Assembly (NCBI RefSeq): GCF_014207255.1
Contig: NZ_JACHCZ010000001.1
Span: 1,355,378-1,419,377 of the forward strand
Reading direction: 5' to 3'
Length of the DNA stretch: 64,000 nucleotides
Origin: Pseudomonas sp. JAI120
GTDB taxonomy: Bacteria > Pseudomonadota > Gammaproteobacteria > Pseudomonadales > Pseudomonadaceae
Shown: in pieces, positions 1 through 8,391 of the stretch
Layout of the letters: the number at the start of each line of letters is the position of its first letter
Numbering within the stretch: the stretch's first letter is position 1
Notes under the pieces: model-generated
What the model was told of the DNA's origin: nothing
What the model saw: only the letters and a program-made list of their open reading frames with translations
Database searches by the model: none
Program-made: the position numbers and the translations under genes

Positions 1-479
1 GCGCCATTATTCCCCACCTTTTCAACGGCACAAATAACGTCCACTAATTCGCCACCAGCACCTTTCACTGCATTGACCAGCGCAATCACTGCACCACCAG
101 TACTCAACGTATCATCAATAAGAGTTACGCGATCACCAGCATTAACGCCATTAAGATACATACTTCCTTGAAAATATTCTGACTGCACATTAACCACCTG
201 CTCATTGATACCCCCCAGACTGTAGGAATACCATCTCGCCATTGCCATAGGAATACCTGTAAGCAAAGAGACCGTCGTAGCAAGCGCAGCACCTTTATCT
301 TCTTCAGTTACAATTTTTGAAACATTAAAATCCATGAGCCTAACGATTTTTTGAGCCACCTCCATTAATACCTCCGGCCTTAATGCCGGAATTTGATCAG
401 TAAACTCGTTTACGGTAGTCAATGCTGCACCAGAGTTCACAACTCTGGCATTCCTATAAACCTCTTCAAGTAACATCAT
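1..479 (-). CDS. Adenine/orotate-type phosphoribosyltransferase, C-terminus beyond window
   Basis: This is a type I phosphoribosyltransferase, which joins a base to PRPP. The reading frame stays open to the window edge, giving about 159 residues. The PRPP-binding loop VTLIDDTLSTGGA is intact at residues 118-130, and an upstream stretch (KIVTEEDKGAALATTVSLLTG) resembles archaeal-type purine PRTases. Two adjacent ATGs (479 and 476) can start it. Both lie inside the end of the PLP-enzyme gene, so the two genes are translationally coupled. The stretch is AT-richer than the rest of the window. The substrate base is unknown; adenine, hypoxanthine or a modified base are all possible. Confidence 0.8.
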   Translation of the reverse strand, partial: MMLLEEVYRNARVVNSGAALTTVNEFTDQIPALRPEVLMEVAQKIVRLMDFNVSKIVTEEDKGAALATTVSLLTGIPMAMARWYSYSLGGINEQVVNVQSEYFQGSMYLNGVNAGDRVTLIDDTLSTGGAVIALVNAVKGAGGELVDVICAVEKVGNNG

Positions 480-1425
480 TCACCTCACTGTATTCTGGAT
501 AAACACCATCCCAGCGACTTGCGTACTTCCATGAACTATCAAAAAACAAGGTGACTATATTTTTTTTGTGGAATGTTCGTGCAAACTCATCGCAGACCAG
601 CAAGTTCGCACCACAGGTCGGGCCAATTGGGATTTTTTCTTCGTCAATAAAGAGCCTCATTCGAGCCCATGCGTCTGAGCCTTCAATCACTCGGACCTCA
701 TCAACGAGTTCAGAGATTGTATTAGCTGACAAGACTCCGGCACCGAGCCCCATTAAATTATGAGGGCGATGTTCAAAAGCCAAGTGATGCCTTTCTGCAA
801 ACAATGGAGCAGAATAATTGACTTCAAGCCCTACGGTTCTAATTTCGCTGTACTCTCGCTTCAAGACCTCAGCAATACCAGAAAACGTTCCACCCGTGCC
901 TATCGAGCAAACAAAAAAATCAGGTACTACGCCATGCACCTTCAGGTCCCGTACTATTTCTTCACCACAGACCTTCCAACTTTGCCTGTTCAATAAATTG
1001 CTGGACTGATCCAGAAAATAACTTTCTCTCGCCGAGTTCTCCGCTTGATAACGTTTGGCTCGGAGTACGGCTTCTGATAAAAAACCTTCTCTTGGCGTTT
1101 CAACTATTTCAGCCCCATAAGAGCGTATTTGAGCTTTCCGTTCCTCAGTCATACCTTCTGGCATAAAGATTTTAACCTTATAGCCTTTTAGCCTTCCGAT
1201 CCACGCAAGTGCTGCTCCACCATTCCCGGTAGAACAATCTATCAAGGTCATGCCCGGCCAAATGACGCCGGCCTCTTCCAATCGGCTAACAATATTTAGA
1301 TAAGTCCTGTCCTTGTGACTTCCTGAGGGATTCAAAAACTCACACTTAGAAAAAACCTTGTTGCCATTTATCGAGAGTGTTTTCAACTCTATAAGTGGCG
1401 TACCACCAATATCTGCGAGCTCCAT
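466..1425 (-). CDS. PLP-dependent fold-type II enzyme, cysteine synthase/threonine synthase-like
   Basis: The protein of about 319 residues belongs to the cysteine synthase/threonine dehydratase superfamily, whose members do beta-replacement or elimination on amino acids. Visible landmarks are the PLP-lysine segment NPSGSHKDR (K38), a substrate loop STGNGGA (65-71) and the phosphate-binding GTGGTF near residue 180. I chose the ATG at 1425 because AGGGGG sits 7 bases upstream; an in-frame ATG at 1449 has no ribosome site. It overlaps the following phosphoribosyltransferase by 14 bp. The pair is AT-richer than its surroundings (28 G/C in 60 bases at 481-540), which suggests acquisition. The exact reaction is unknown. 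Confidence 0.8.
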   Translation of the reverse strand: MELADIGGTPLIELKTLSINGNKVFSKCEFLNPSGSHKDRTYLNIVSRLEEAGVIWPGMTLIDCSTGNGGAALAWIGRLKGYKVKIFMPEGMTEERKAQIRSYGAEIVETPREGFLSEAVLRAKRYQAENSARESYFLDQSSNLLNRQSWKVCGEEIVRDLKVHGVVPDFFVCSIGTGGTFSGIAEVLKREYSEIRTVGLEVNYSAPLFAERHHLAFEHRPHNLMGLGAGVLSANTISELVDEVRVIEGSDAWARMRLFIDEEKIPIGPTCGANLLVCDEFARTFHKKNIVTLFFDSSWKYASRWDGVYPEYSEVNDVT

Positions 1426-1569
1426 TCTGAAGCCCCCTATCCTCGACATAGAATACTTGAACGCTAACAGATTACTTCACAGACAAATAGCTAGCCGAAC
1501 GGATAGGTAGTTTCAAGTTCGAAGTAGCGACCTGAGTGTAGGATTTTCCTGCAAACAATCCCTGCAAGA

Positions 1570-1809
1570 ACTAGGATGCTGTCGACCCTTTGCCCACGGT
1601 ACGTGCGACGCCCACGCCCCGCCGCCGACAGCCCGGCGATCAGGGTCATTGCGCACATCAACGGCAGTACCACATACCAGTAGGCGAACTCGAACACCCA
1701 TCCCAGCAGGTAACCGATGACCAACAGTTGCACCGCGGTGCGCACCGTTGACCAGGATCAGCGAAGCGGCGATGCCCATGTCCAGGGCGGTGAGGTTCTG
1801 ATAGTTCAC
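1570..1809 (-). pseudogene. Remnant of FetB-type ABC permease (UPF0014 family)
   Basis: A GTG start overlaps the end of the fetA-like remnant and reads MNYQNLTALDMGIAASLILV, the usual beginning of FetB-type permeases. Right after LVNG the similarity jumps to another frame (RTAVQLLVIGYLLGWVFEF, later LMCAMTLIAGLSAA and RTYRGQRVDSI). This indicates an internal deletion of roughly two dozen codons with a frameshift. Similarity ends at RVDSI, so well over half of a normal protein of about 260 residues is missing. Intact FetAB acts in inner-membrane metal export; this copy cannot work. Confidence 0.75.
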
Positions 1810-2052
1810 GGCTGGGCCGCCTCGCTCAACACCCCGGCACTCATCTGCCAGTGGATGTCGCTCATGCGCCGGGCCTGGTCGAGGTCGTGGGGTCGAGGGC
1901 GGTGGTGGGTTCGTCCAGCAGCACCTCGGGGTTGAGTTGCAGGGTGCGGATCAGCGAGACCACCTAGGCCTCGCCACCCGACAGGTCCAACGCGTTCTTC
2001 GTCAAAAAATCGGCTGCCTTGTGAGGGCGTGGGTCTCGATCAGTGCGCGCAT
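1806..2052 (-). pseudogene. Remnant of FetA-type ABC ATPase, C-terminal part
   Basis: The ABC signature DLSGGEA is followed at once by an in-frame TAG (1964-1966), then VVSLIRTLQLNPEVLLDEPTTALDP, which is a Walker B region with one leucine fewer than usual. A one-base loss near 1888-1893 moves the rest (HDLDQARRMSDIHWQMSAG) to another frame. Upstream, MRALIETHALTRQPIF ends at another stop about 10 codons before the signature. The Walker A half is absent. The original GTG/TGA coupling to the fetB-like remnant is still visible, so this was once a fetAB operon. Confidence 0.78.
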
Positions 2053-2184
2053 GGACGCGGTGTTCCTCTTAAAACCTGTTGGGCGTAATGGTGAGGCCCG
2101 CGCGGGAAGTTTTCATGAAAAAATTCAAACTATCGTCACCCACGTCGTTCAGAACTTCAGGTTCAACGTTAAGTAGGAGACGAC

Positions 2185-3261
2185 ATGCAATACCGACAAC
2201 TGGGCCATTCGGGCCTGCTGGTATCCGAAATCATCCTCGGCACCGTGCCCTTTGGCGGTCGCGCCGAGTTTGAAAAATGCGGGTCGGTAGACGTGCCCCA
2301 GGCCAGGCGCATGTTCGATATCGCGTTCGACGCCGGGGTGAATATGGTCGACACCGCCGACCTCTACTCCCATGGGCTGGCCGAAGAAGTCGTCGGCAAA
2401 GCCTTGGGCGACAAGCGCAACGATATCCTGCTGGCCACCAAGGGCCGCAGCCCGGTGGACAAAAACCCGAATAACTCAGGCTCTTCGCGCTACCACCTGA
2501 TTCGCGCCTGCGAGGCCAGTTTGAAGCGCCTGGGCACTGACCATATCGACCTGTACCAATTGCACAATTGGGACGGCATGACCCCCATCGAGGAAACCCT
2601 CGAAGCCCTGCGGCTGTTGGTAGGGTCGGGGAAAATCCGTTACTTCGGCACCAGCAATTTTACTGCCTGGCAGATGATGAAAACCCTCGGCAAGGCCGAA
2701 TTGCACGGCATGCTCAAGCCCATCACCCAGCAGATCTACTACACGCCGGAATCCCGCGAGGCCGAGTACGAGTTGCTGCCATTGGCCCTGGACCAGCACG
2801 TGGGCACTCTGGTGTGGGGGCCGATGGGCGAAGGCCTCCTGACCGGCTCCACCCGCCGCGGGCACCAGCCACCGGCCAATACCCGCCAGGGCAGCGGCTG
2901 GCCCGAACCCTACGTACATGACCAGGAACGTGCGCTGGACATCATCGAGACCCTCGCCGCCGTGGGCGATGAACAGGGCGTGTCGGTGGCGCGCACCTGC
3001 CTGGCCTGGCTCAAGGACCGTCCAGGGATTACCTCCCTGATCGTCGGCGCCCGCACTGAAGCGCATCTGCGCGACAACCTGGCGGCCACAGAGTTGAAAC
3101 TCACCGAAGAACAGTTCGCGCGCATTGAAGCGGTGACACGGCGCCAACCGTTGTATCCGTACTGGCATCGTTTTACTGCCGGGATTGATCGCTTCGATCC
3201 GGCAGAGCAGCCGTTCCTGGCCGAGCACCAGAAAACCATGGATGCACGCAAGGACAAATAA
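2185..3261 (+). CDS. Aldo/keto reductase
   Basis: This 358-residue cytosolic oxidoreductase of the aldo/keto reductase superfamily reduces carbonyl compounds with NADPH. The catalytic tetrad can be placed at D56, Y61 (VDTADLYSHG), K86 (LLATKGR) and H127 (LYQLHNWDG), all expected for an active (beta/alpha)8 enzyme. The start is preceded by TAGGAG with a short spacer. It stands alone on the plus strand, directly after the decayed fetAB-like region and before a strong hairpin. The natural substrate cannot be inferred. Confidence 0.9.
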   Translation: MQYRQLGHSGLLVSEIILGTVPFGGRAEFEKCGSVDVPQARRMFDIAFDAGVNMVDTADLYSHGLAEEVVGKALGDKRNDILLATKGRSPVDKNPNNSGSSRYHLIRACEASLKRLGTDHIDLYQLHNWDGMTPIEETLEALRLLVGSGKIRYFGTSNFTAWQMMKTLGKAELHGMLKPITQQIYYTPESREAEYELLPLALDQHVGTLVWGPMGEGLLTGSTRRGHQPPANTRQGSGWPEPYVHDQERALDIIETLAAVGDEQGVSVARTCLAWLKDRPGITSLIVGARTEAHLRDNLAATELKLTEEQFARIEAVTRRQPLYPYWHRFTAGIDRFDPAEQPFLAEHQKTMDARKDK

Positions 3262-3274
3262 TCCAGAACAGCGT

Positions 3275-3310
3275 ACCTGTGGCGAGGGCGCTTGTTCCCT
3301 CACCACAGGT
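3275..3310. terminator. Hairpin downstream of the aldo/keto reductase
   Basis: ACCTGTGG and GAGGG on the left pair with CCCTC and CCACAGGT on the right around an 8-base loop, with one unpaired base in each arm. It begins 13 bases after the reductase stop codon. There is no long T-run, so it may act as a mRNA 3' end stabiliser or a REP-like element as much as a terminator. Confidence 0.6.
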
Positions 3311-3344
3311 TACTTTTGGCCCTTTCTACGTCTTCACTGACTGA

Positions 3345-3372
3345 CATGGGGGCAAATCCCCCTCCCACATTT
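3345..3372 (+). repeat. REP element (degenerate)
   Basis: GGGGGCAAATCCCCCTCCCACA is a one-base variant of the window's REP core. The remaining bases from 3373 to 3571, ahead of the DUF1835 gene, hold no convincing gene. They contain the promoter and leader of that gene, ending in AAGGAGATCGT before its ATG. Confidence 0.8.
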
Positions 3373-3571
3373 AATCCCGTACCAACCCCAAAAAGAGTAC
3401 GGCTTTGATCCCAAGCCTGATTTGCAATCAAACGCCGCAGTGCCTATATTTCCCGCCTGGCGCTCTCTACGCCACCTTCCGCGGAAAGGGCTGCGCCCAA
3501 GACAGTCAGGCTCCACCTCATTTCTACGACTCCCAACCTTAAAGCGGAAAAGGTTTGTGCAAGGAGATCGT

Positions 3572-4780
3572 ATGTCGCAACGCCCTGTATCCTCCAACAC
3601 CGATGGCCGTCTCAACCTTGAGCAGCAGCGCAAGCGCGCCAAGGAATTGTTGCGGCAGCTGAAAACCCAGGACCCCAGCGCCACCCTGTCCCAGGCTCAG
3701 TGGGAGATCGCCAGGCAACTGGGTTTCAGCAGTTGGCCCAAGCTCAAGGCCCATGTCGACGCCATTGACTTCGCCGCCCGCCATCCCGACTTTGCCGCCA
3801 GCGACGAAGCACGCACCACCCACTGGCGCTGCGGCAATGACATTGCCCATAGCCTTCAGATTGCCGGGTTCAAGGGCCACTTCCACATGCTGAGCGACCC
3901 GCTATGCATGGGCCCGGTGCGCGACGTACCCACCGCAGAATTCCGCGCCCTGCGCAGCGCTTTCATCAGCCAGACCTTTGCCCTGCCCGCAGCGGACGTC
4001 ACGCGCCGCGTCGACGATGAATACGATCAGCTCCACTCCTTGGCCAGCGCCGAGCACAGCGTGCTGTGGTGCGAGGCGGACGCCTATGACCAGTTGTTCC
4101 TGATCCGTGCCCTGGCCGGCCTGGAGCAGATGCCGCCCAAGCTGGAGCTGATCGAGGTGGATCGTATCCCCGGTGTCGAGCGTTTTATCGGTATCGGCCA
4201 GTTGGCGCCCGATGTATTGGCGTGGCTATGGCCACAGCGGCGCTTGATCGGTGACGATGCGGTGCAACTGGCCAAACAGGCCTGGTCGGCCTATTGCGAC
4301 AGCTCACCGACGAAGTTGGCGAAGCTTGCCCATGGTAAACACCCCGCCCTGCCTTTGCTGGCCCCGGCGCTGTTGCGTCAGTTGCAGGAACTGCCGGGCA
4401 CCCAGGACGGCCTGTCGCTGACCGAACGCCTGGCCCTGACCTACCTCGCCGAAGCCGGGACGCTGCCATTTGGCCGTGTGTTCGCCGAGCTGATGGCCAG
4501 GCGCGACCCGCTGCCGTTCCTGGGGGATATGATGTTTCATGCGCTGTTGCGGCCGTTGATCGATGGCGAGCAGCCGTTGCTGACGGAAACCGAGACGCAT
4601 CTGGACTGGCCGCGTCGGCCGCTGGCGCTGACTCCCTTGGGCCATGAAGTGCTCAACGGACAGGCGTACTGGCTCGACCATGCCAGCCACGAACGCTGGG
4701 TGGGCGGTACGTGCATCAGGCCCGGCCAACCGCACTGGATGATTGACGAGGCTCTGCGCCCCCAGTACAGAGCGCAGTAA
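3572..4780 (+). CDS. DUF1835 domain-containing protein
   Basis: The protein has 402 residues from an ATG preceded by AAGGAG. The frame is open for 50 codons upstream, but that part has no ribosome site and no family-like sequence. The first 70 residues are a charged ankyrin-like or leader region (LEQQRKRAKELLRQLK). The DUF1835 domain follows, starting around DIAHSLQIAGFKGHFHMLSD and including a conserved LWCEADAYDQL. No signal peptide is seen, so it is cytosolic. The function of the family is unknown; it is sometimes compared with sensor-like regulators. It is transcribed alone and ends at a strong terminator. Confidence 0.85.
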   Translation: MSQRPVSSNTDGRLNLEQQRKRAKELLRQLKTQDPSATLSQAQWEIARQLGFSSWPKLKAHVDAIDFAARHPDFAASDEARTTHWRCGNDIAHSLQIAGFKGHFHMLSDPLCMGPVRDVPTAEFRALRSAFISQTFALPAADVTRRVDDEYDQLHSLASAEHSVLWCEADAYDQLFLIRALAGLEQMPPKLELIEVDRIPGVERFIGIGQLAPDVLAWLWPQRRLIGDDAVQLAKQAWSAYCDSSPTKLAKLAHGKHPALPLLAPALLRQLQELPGTQDGLSLTERLALTYLAEAGTLPFGRVFAELMARRDPLPFLGDMMFHALLRPLIDGEQPLLTETETHLDWPRRPLALTPLGHEVLNGQAYWLDHASHERWVGGTCIRPGQPHWMIDEALRPQYRAQ

Positions 4781-4784
4781 AAAA

Positions 4785-4820
4785 GCAGCCCGCCGTGCAT
4801 CACCCACGGCGGGCTGTTTT
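4785..4820 (+). terminator. Rho-independent terminator after the DUF1835 gene
   Basis: AGCCCGCCGTG pairs with CACGGCGGGCT (with a small mismatch at the loop) and is followed by GTTTT. On the other side the stem is preceded by AAAAA, so it could also work in reverse. It starts a few bases after the TAA stop. Confidence 0.85.
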
Positions 4821-4915
4821 AGTAGTCATCGGCGCCCAGGCTGAAGACGGTGGTGCATCAACGCGGGATTAGGCTAATGTGCCGCCCACGCGCCCTTTCC
4901 CTGCGAGCCCCCTGC

Positions 4916-5740
4916 ATGCGACCCCTGATCTTCGCCAGCCTGTGCCTGCTGGCAGGCTGTCAACAAACGCCGCCGGCCAACGACCAGCTCGACGCCGTAC
5001 TCTGGACCCAGACCTCCATCGAACACGAGTTGATCTATCGCCAGGTCTTCGCCAATGCCACCCGCCAGCTCGACGTGGCGCTGGCCGATCCCCGCTGGGA
5101 CGCGCTGCCCTTCCCCCCACGCAACCTCAGCGGCCTGCCGCCGGCGGTGGTGGTAGACATTGATGAAACCCTGCTGGACAACGTGCCGCTCAATGCCCGC
5201 GACGTGATCAATAACCAGGTGTATGGCTACGACCGCTGGAACACCTGGGTCGACCAGGCGAATGCCCAGGCCCTCCCCGGTGCCGTGGCGTTCCTGCAAG
5301 CGGCACAACAAAAAGGCATCACGGTTTACTACCTGACCAACCGCGAACACAGCCAGGTCGCGGCCACTGTGGCCAACCTGCGCCTGCGCGGTTTTCCGGT
5401 GGAGAGCAATCAACAGGTGCTCGCCGCCAGCACGCCTACCGGGCACTGCGAAAGCGCCGGCTACGGCAAGAACTGCCGCCGCCAATGGGTCGCCAGCCAG
5501 GCTCGCGTGCTGTTGATGGCCGGTGATTCCCTGGGGGATTTCGTCCAGGCCGAACACAATACCCTCGAGGCCCAGCGCAAGGCGGTCGAACCCTATGTGA
5601 ACTGGCTGGGGCAGCGCTGGTTTTTGCTGCCCAACCCGACCTATGGCAACTGGTACAGCGCGCCCTATGGGGATGATGAAAAGCTGCCGTTCGCGCAGAA
5701 ACGCCAGCTCAAGCAGCAGGCGTTGCAGTTGCAGGAGTAA
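4916..5740 (+). CDS. Class C acid phosphatase / 5'-nucleotidase, lipoprotein e(P4) family
   Basis: This HAD-superfamily phosphatase has a lipoprotein signal (MRPLIFASLCLLAGC; lipidated Cys15), so it should be anchored in an envelope membrane and dephosphorylate nucleotides or other esters in the periplasm. Motif I is VVVDIDETLLDN with catalytic Asp81 and Asp83. Motif II is YYLTNRE and the acidic motif is LLMAGDSLGDF. The start is uncertain: ATG 4916 gives a compact lipoprotein signal, while ATG 4877 has a weak AGG upstream and would lengthen the n-region. A terminator lies just upstream and OprD converges from the other side with a gap of only 7 bases. Confidence 0.87.
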   Translation: MRPLIFASLCLLAGCQQTPPANDQLDAVLWTQTSIEHELIYRQVFANATRQLDVALADPRWDALPFPPRNLSGLPPAVVVDIDETLLDNVPLNARDVINNQVYGYDRWNTWVDQANAQALPGAVAFLQAAQQKGITVYYLTNREHSQVAATVANLRLRGFPVESNQQVLAASTPTGHCESAGYGKNCRRQWVASQARVLLMAGDSLGDFVQAEHNTLEAQRKAVEPYVNWLGQRWFLLPNPTYGNWYSAPYGDDEKLPFAQKRQLKQQALQLQE

Positions 5741-5747
5741 CGCCGGA

Positions 5748-7094
5748 CTAGTGCAAGCGCCCGCCCAACGGGTACTCGACCGCCAGGCGGATCTGGTTGG
5801 CATCCAGCTCCGCCTGCGCCGCATTGCCCCGGTGCACGGCGTGGCGCAGGGTAAAGGCGAGGTTTTTCGCGACACCGGACTGCACCACGTAGCGTGCTTG
5901 CAGGTCACGCTCCCAATGCTTGCCCCCATCACCGTAGCCGAGCCATGGGTAGCCGCCACCAGGATCCATATGGCGGCCGTCGATACCACTGCCGCGTACA
6001 TACAACGCCGCCAGGCTCAGGCCGGGCATGCCATGGCCCGCCAGGTCCAAGTCATAGCGCGCCTGCCACGAGGCCTCCCGGGGGGCGTTGAAATCGGACA
6101 GCGCCACGGCGTTGCTCAGGTAAATCGCCCCGCGCGTCACGTAGTCGAACGGCGTGTCGCCACTGACTTTCTGATAGCCCACGCCCACACTGTGGGCACC
6201 GAACCGATACGTCGAGAGCAGGCTCCATGTGGTGTTATCGATGCGCCCGGACAACGCCTTGCCGGTGTCCTGGGTGCGATACAGGTTCAGGTCAACGGTC
6301 AGTGCCTGGCCGGGAAACAGCGGCCGGGTGTAGACCGCCCCCAGGTAATGCTGGCGCCAGGTGTCTTCATAGACAGCACTGAACACGCTGGCGCTCAGTC
6401 CCTTGATTGCCGTATTGCGTATGCCCACCAAGTCAAAGCGATCGCCTTGCTTGCCGTTGGAATAGTTGACGACAAATCCTCGGTCATGGCTGCTGGCGTT
6501 GCGGTCGGTGCTCTCATTGAAGTGCCCCGCGAACAGGGTGGTGGCCGGCAACTCGCGGCTGGTCAACAACCATCCCGTCGCGGTTTCGGGCAGCAAGCGG
6601 CTGTCGGACGAGGCAAACACCGGGGTTTTCACCCGCTGCTCGCCATAGCGCAATTCGGTTGAGGAAAAGCGCAGTTTGGCAACTGCACCACCGCGGCTGA
6701 ACTGCTCCTTGGGGTGGCCGTCATTGTCCACCCCCAATAGCCGTGCCTTCCCGGCACGTCCACCGCCACTGTCCAGTTGCCAGGCGGAATAAACGTGTGC
6801 ATCCAGGCCAAAACCCAGGGTGCCGGTGGTGAAACCCGAGGCGTAGTCAGCCATCAGGCCATAGGCCCATTCCTCCGCCAGGTCGCTGCGCTGGGATCGC
6901 GGTTTGTAGGCGTTGCGAGCGCCGTTGCTGAGGGCGCCATGCTGGTAGTCGCGGCGGTCGTAGACACTGCGGTTGAGCAGGTTCCACTGGCTGTCCTCGA
7001 TAAAGCCTTTGGCGGTGTCTTGTTCGGCGGCGAAGGCGAGCAGGCTCTGCCCTCCCAGTGCCAATAGCAGGGTGCGGGTCGATAGCATCTTCAC
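5748..7094 (-). CDS. OprD-family outer-membrane porin
   Basis: The protein is about 448 residues long, the usual OprD size. It has a signal peptide (MLSTRTLLLALGGQSLLAFA, then AEQD) and the OprD-like opening FIEDSQWNLLNRSVYDRRDY. The 18-stranded barrel lets small charged substrates such as amino acids or carboxylates pass the outer membrane. A GTG at 7094 with GGAG 7 bases upstream is the best start; an ATG two codons later is the alternative. It is the last gene of a likely three-gene minus-strand unit with DUF4198 and DUF1624 genes. The substrate is unknown. Confidence 0.9.
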   Translation of the reverse strand: MKMLSTRTLLLALGGQSLLAFAAEQDTAKGFIEDSQWNLLNRSVYDRRDYQHGALSNGARNAYKPRSQRSDLAEEWAYGLMADYASGFTTGTLGFGLDAHVYSAWQLDSGGGRAGKARLLGVDNDGHPKEQFSRGGAVAKLRFSSTELRYGEQRVKTPVFASSDSRLLPETATGWLLTSRELPATTLFAGHFNESTDRNASSHDRGFVVNYSNGKQGDRFDLVGIRNTAIKGLSASVFSAVYEDTWRQHYLGAVYTRPLFPGQALTVDLNLYRTQDTGKALSGRIDNTTWSLLSTYRFGAHSVGVGYQKVSGDTPFDYVTRGAIYLSNAVALSDFNAPREASWQARYDLDLAGHGMPGLSLAALYVRGSGIDGRHMDPGGGYPWLGYGDGGKHWERDLQARYVVQSGVAKNLAFTLRHAVHRGNAAQAELDANQIRLAVEYPLGGRLH

Positions 7095-7157
7095 GGTTTG
7101 ACTCCAGAACGTGTCAGGCAAAGGTGTTCCGCAGGGCGCAGAACACCGTTGGTTCCG

Positions 7158-8363
7158 TCAGAGGTATTTGAGAATCGCGATGTCGCGACGACGCTGTTTG
7201 AGGCCGGCGAACCAGCGCGTCGGGAAGAACAGCAACACCCCGAGTATCACGCTCCACAACCACACCACCGGCAGGTCGTCAAAACCGTAGTACGTGCCCT
7301 GGTTAGCGCCCCAGATCGCCAGCGCGACCAGGTACATGGCCTTGAGCACGTAGAGGTGCAGCAAGTAGAAAAACATCGGCGCCCCACCGTAGATCGCCAG
7401 GGTCGCGGTAGCCCAGCGGGACTGCCATTTCTCGAACAGTGCCAACAACAGCAGCGACAGGCCCAGGGTGGGCATCAGGAACATCAGCGACGGCGGGTAT
7501 TTCTTCGCGCTCATGAAGCTCATGAAGGTGCGCAATGCATCACCGGTCTGCACCCAGGGTTTCTCGCCATACACGTTGAGGTAGCGGATAAACACAAACG
7601 CGACCAGCAAGCCTGTACCCAGCTTGACCAGGCGGGAGATACGCTCCGCCGACGGCATCGCCTTGCCAAACCACGGGCCGATGCCCCAGCCCAGCAAGAT
7701 CACACCGATCCACGGCAATATCGGGTAAGTCGTGCGGGCGCGGGTGAATTCGGTAATGTCGATAAACACCCGCTGATGCAGGATCGACCAGGGCACGAAG
7801 AACGGCGACTCCGGCCCGACTGTCACGCCATCGAGCAGGTTATGCCCGGCAACAATCGCCACCCCCAGCACGATCAGCCAGGCACGTTTGAAGTGCAGCA
7901 AACCGGCAAGCACGATCATGCACAGGCCGATACACCAGATCACCTGAAGCCATAACGTCTTGGGCGGGAACTCGGCGTTCCAGGCAAAGCACACGAAGGT
8001 GATTTCCAGGAACACCAGGAACAGACCGCGTTTGAGCAAAAACACCGAGGTTTCGCGGGCGCTGTGTTTTTGGCTGTAGAGCCAGGCCGACAAGCCCGTC
8101 AGAAAGATAAACGCCGGGGCGCAGATCTCGCTGAGCATACGGGTGAAATACAAGTCCGGGGTGACACTCAAGGCATCGATCGGGTCGGTGACCTGTCGGT
8201 GCAGCAAGAAGGTTTCGCGCACATGGTCGATGAGCATCAACAGCATCACAAAACCACGCAGCGCATCGATAGCCAGCATGCGCGTGGCCGCCGTGACGTT
8301 CGTGCGGGCAAGCGTCGGCGCAACAGTGCCCGCCTGACCGGCCAATCCTGAAGAAAGGGTCAT
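7158..8363 (-). CDS. DUF1624 / heparan-alpha-glucosaminide acetyltransferase-like membrane protein
   Basis: This polytopic inner-membrane protein of about 401 residues shows many hydrophobic segments. The conserved opening is RMLAIDALRGFVMLLMLIDH, with the acceptor-site-like arginine and the LIDHVRETF motif that mark the DUF1624 acyltransferase-like superfamily. Members are thought to move acetyl groups across the membrane, but few have been tested. ATG 8363 is chosen because GAGTG lies 6 bases before it; an in-frame GTG three codons earlier is possible. It sits 28 bases after the DUF4198 gene and 63 bases before oprD, consistent with one transcript. Confidence 0.82.
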   Translation of the reverse strand: MTLSSGLAGQAGTVAPTLARTNVTAATRMLAIDALRGFVMLLMLIDHVRETFLLHRQVTDPIDALSVTPDLYFTRMLSEICAPAFIFLTGLSAWLYSQKHSARETSVFLLKRGLFLVFLEITFVCFAWNAEFPPKTLWLQVIWCIGLCMIVLAGLLHFKRAWLIVLGVAIVAGHNLLDGVTVGPESPFFVPWSILHQRVFIDITEFTRARTTYPILPWIGVILLGWGIGPWFGKAMPSAERISRLVKLGTGLLVAFVFIRYLNVYGEKPWVQTGDALRTFMSFMSAKKYPPSLMFLMPTLGLSLLLLALFEKWQSRWATATLAIYGGAPMFFYLLHLYVLKAMYLVALAIWGANQGTYYGFDDLPVVWLWSVILGVLLFFPTRWFAGLKQRRRDIAILKYL

Positions 8364-8391
8364 ATCAATCACTCATGAAGGAGGCAATGAA

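Noticed and set aside
3422..3571. Fifty-codon N-terminal extension of the DUF1835 protein
   Set aside because: No ribosome site and no family-like sequence; the strong AAGGAG lies directly before the internal ATG at 3572.
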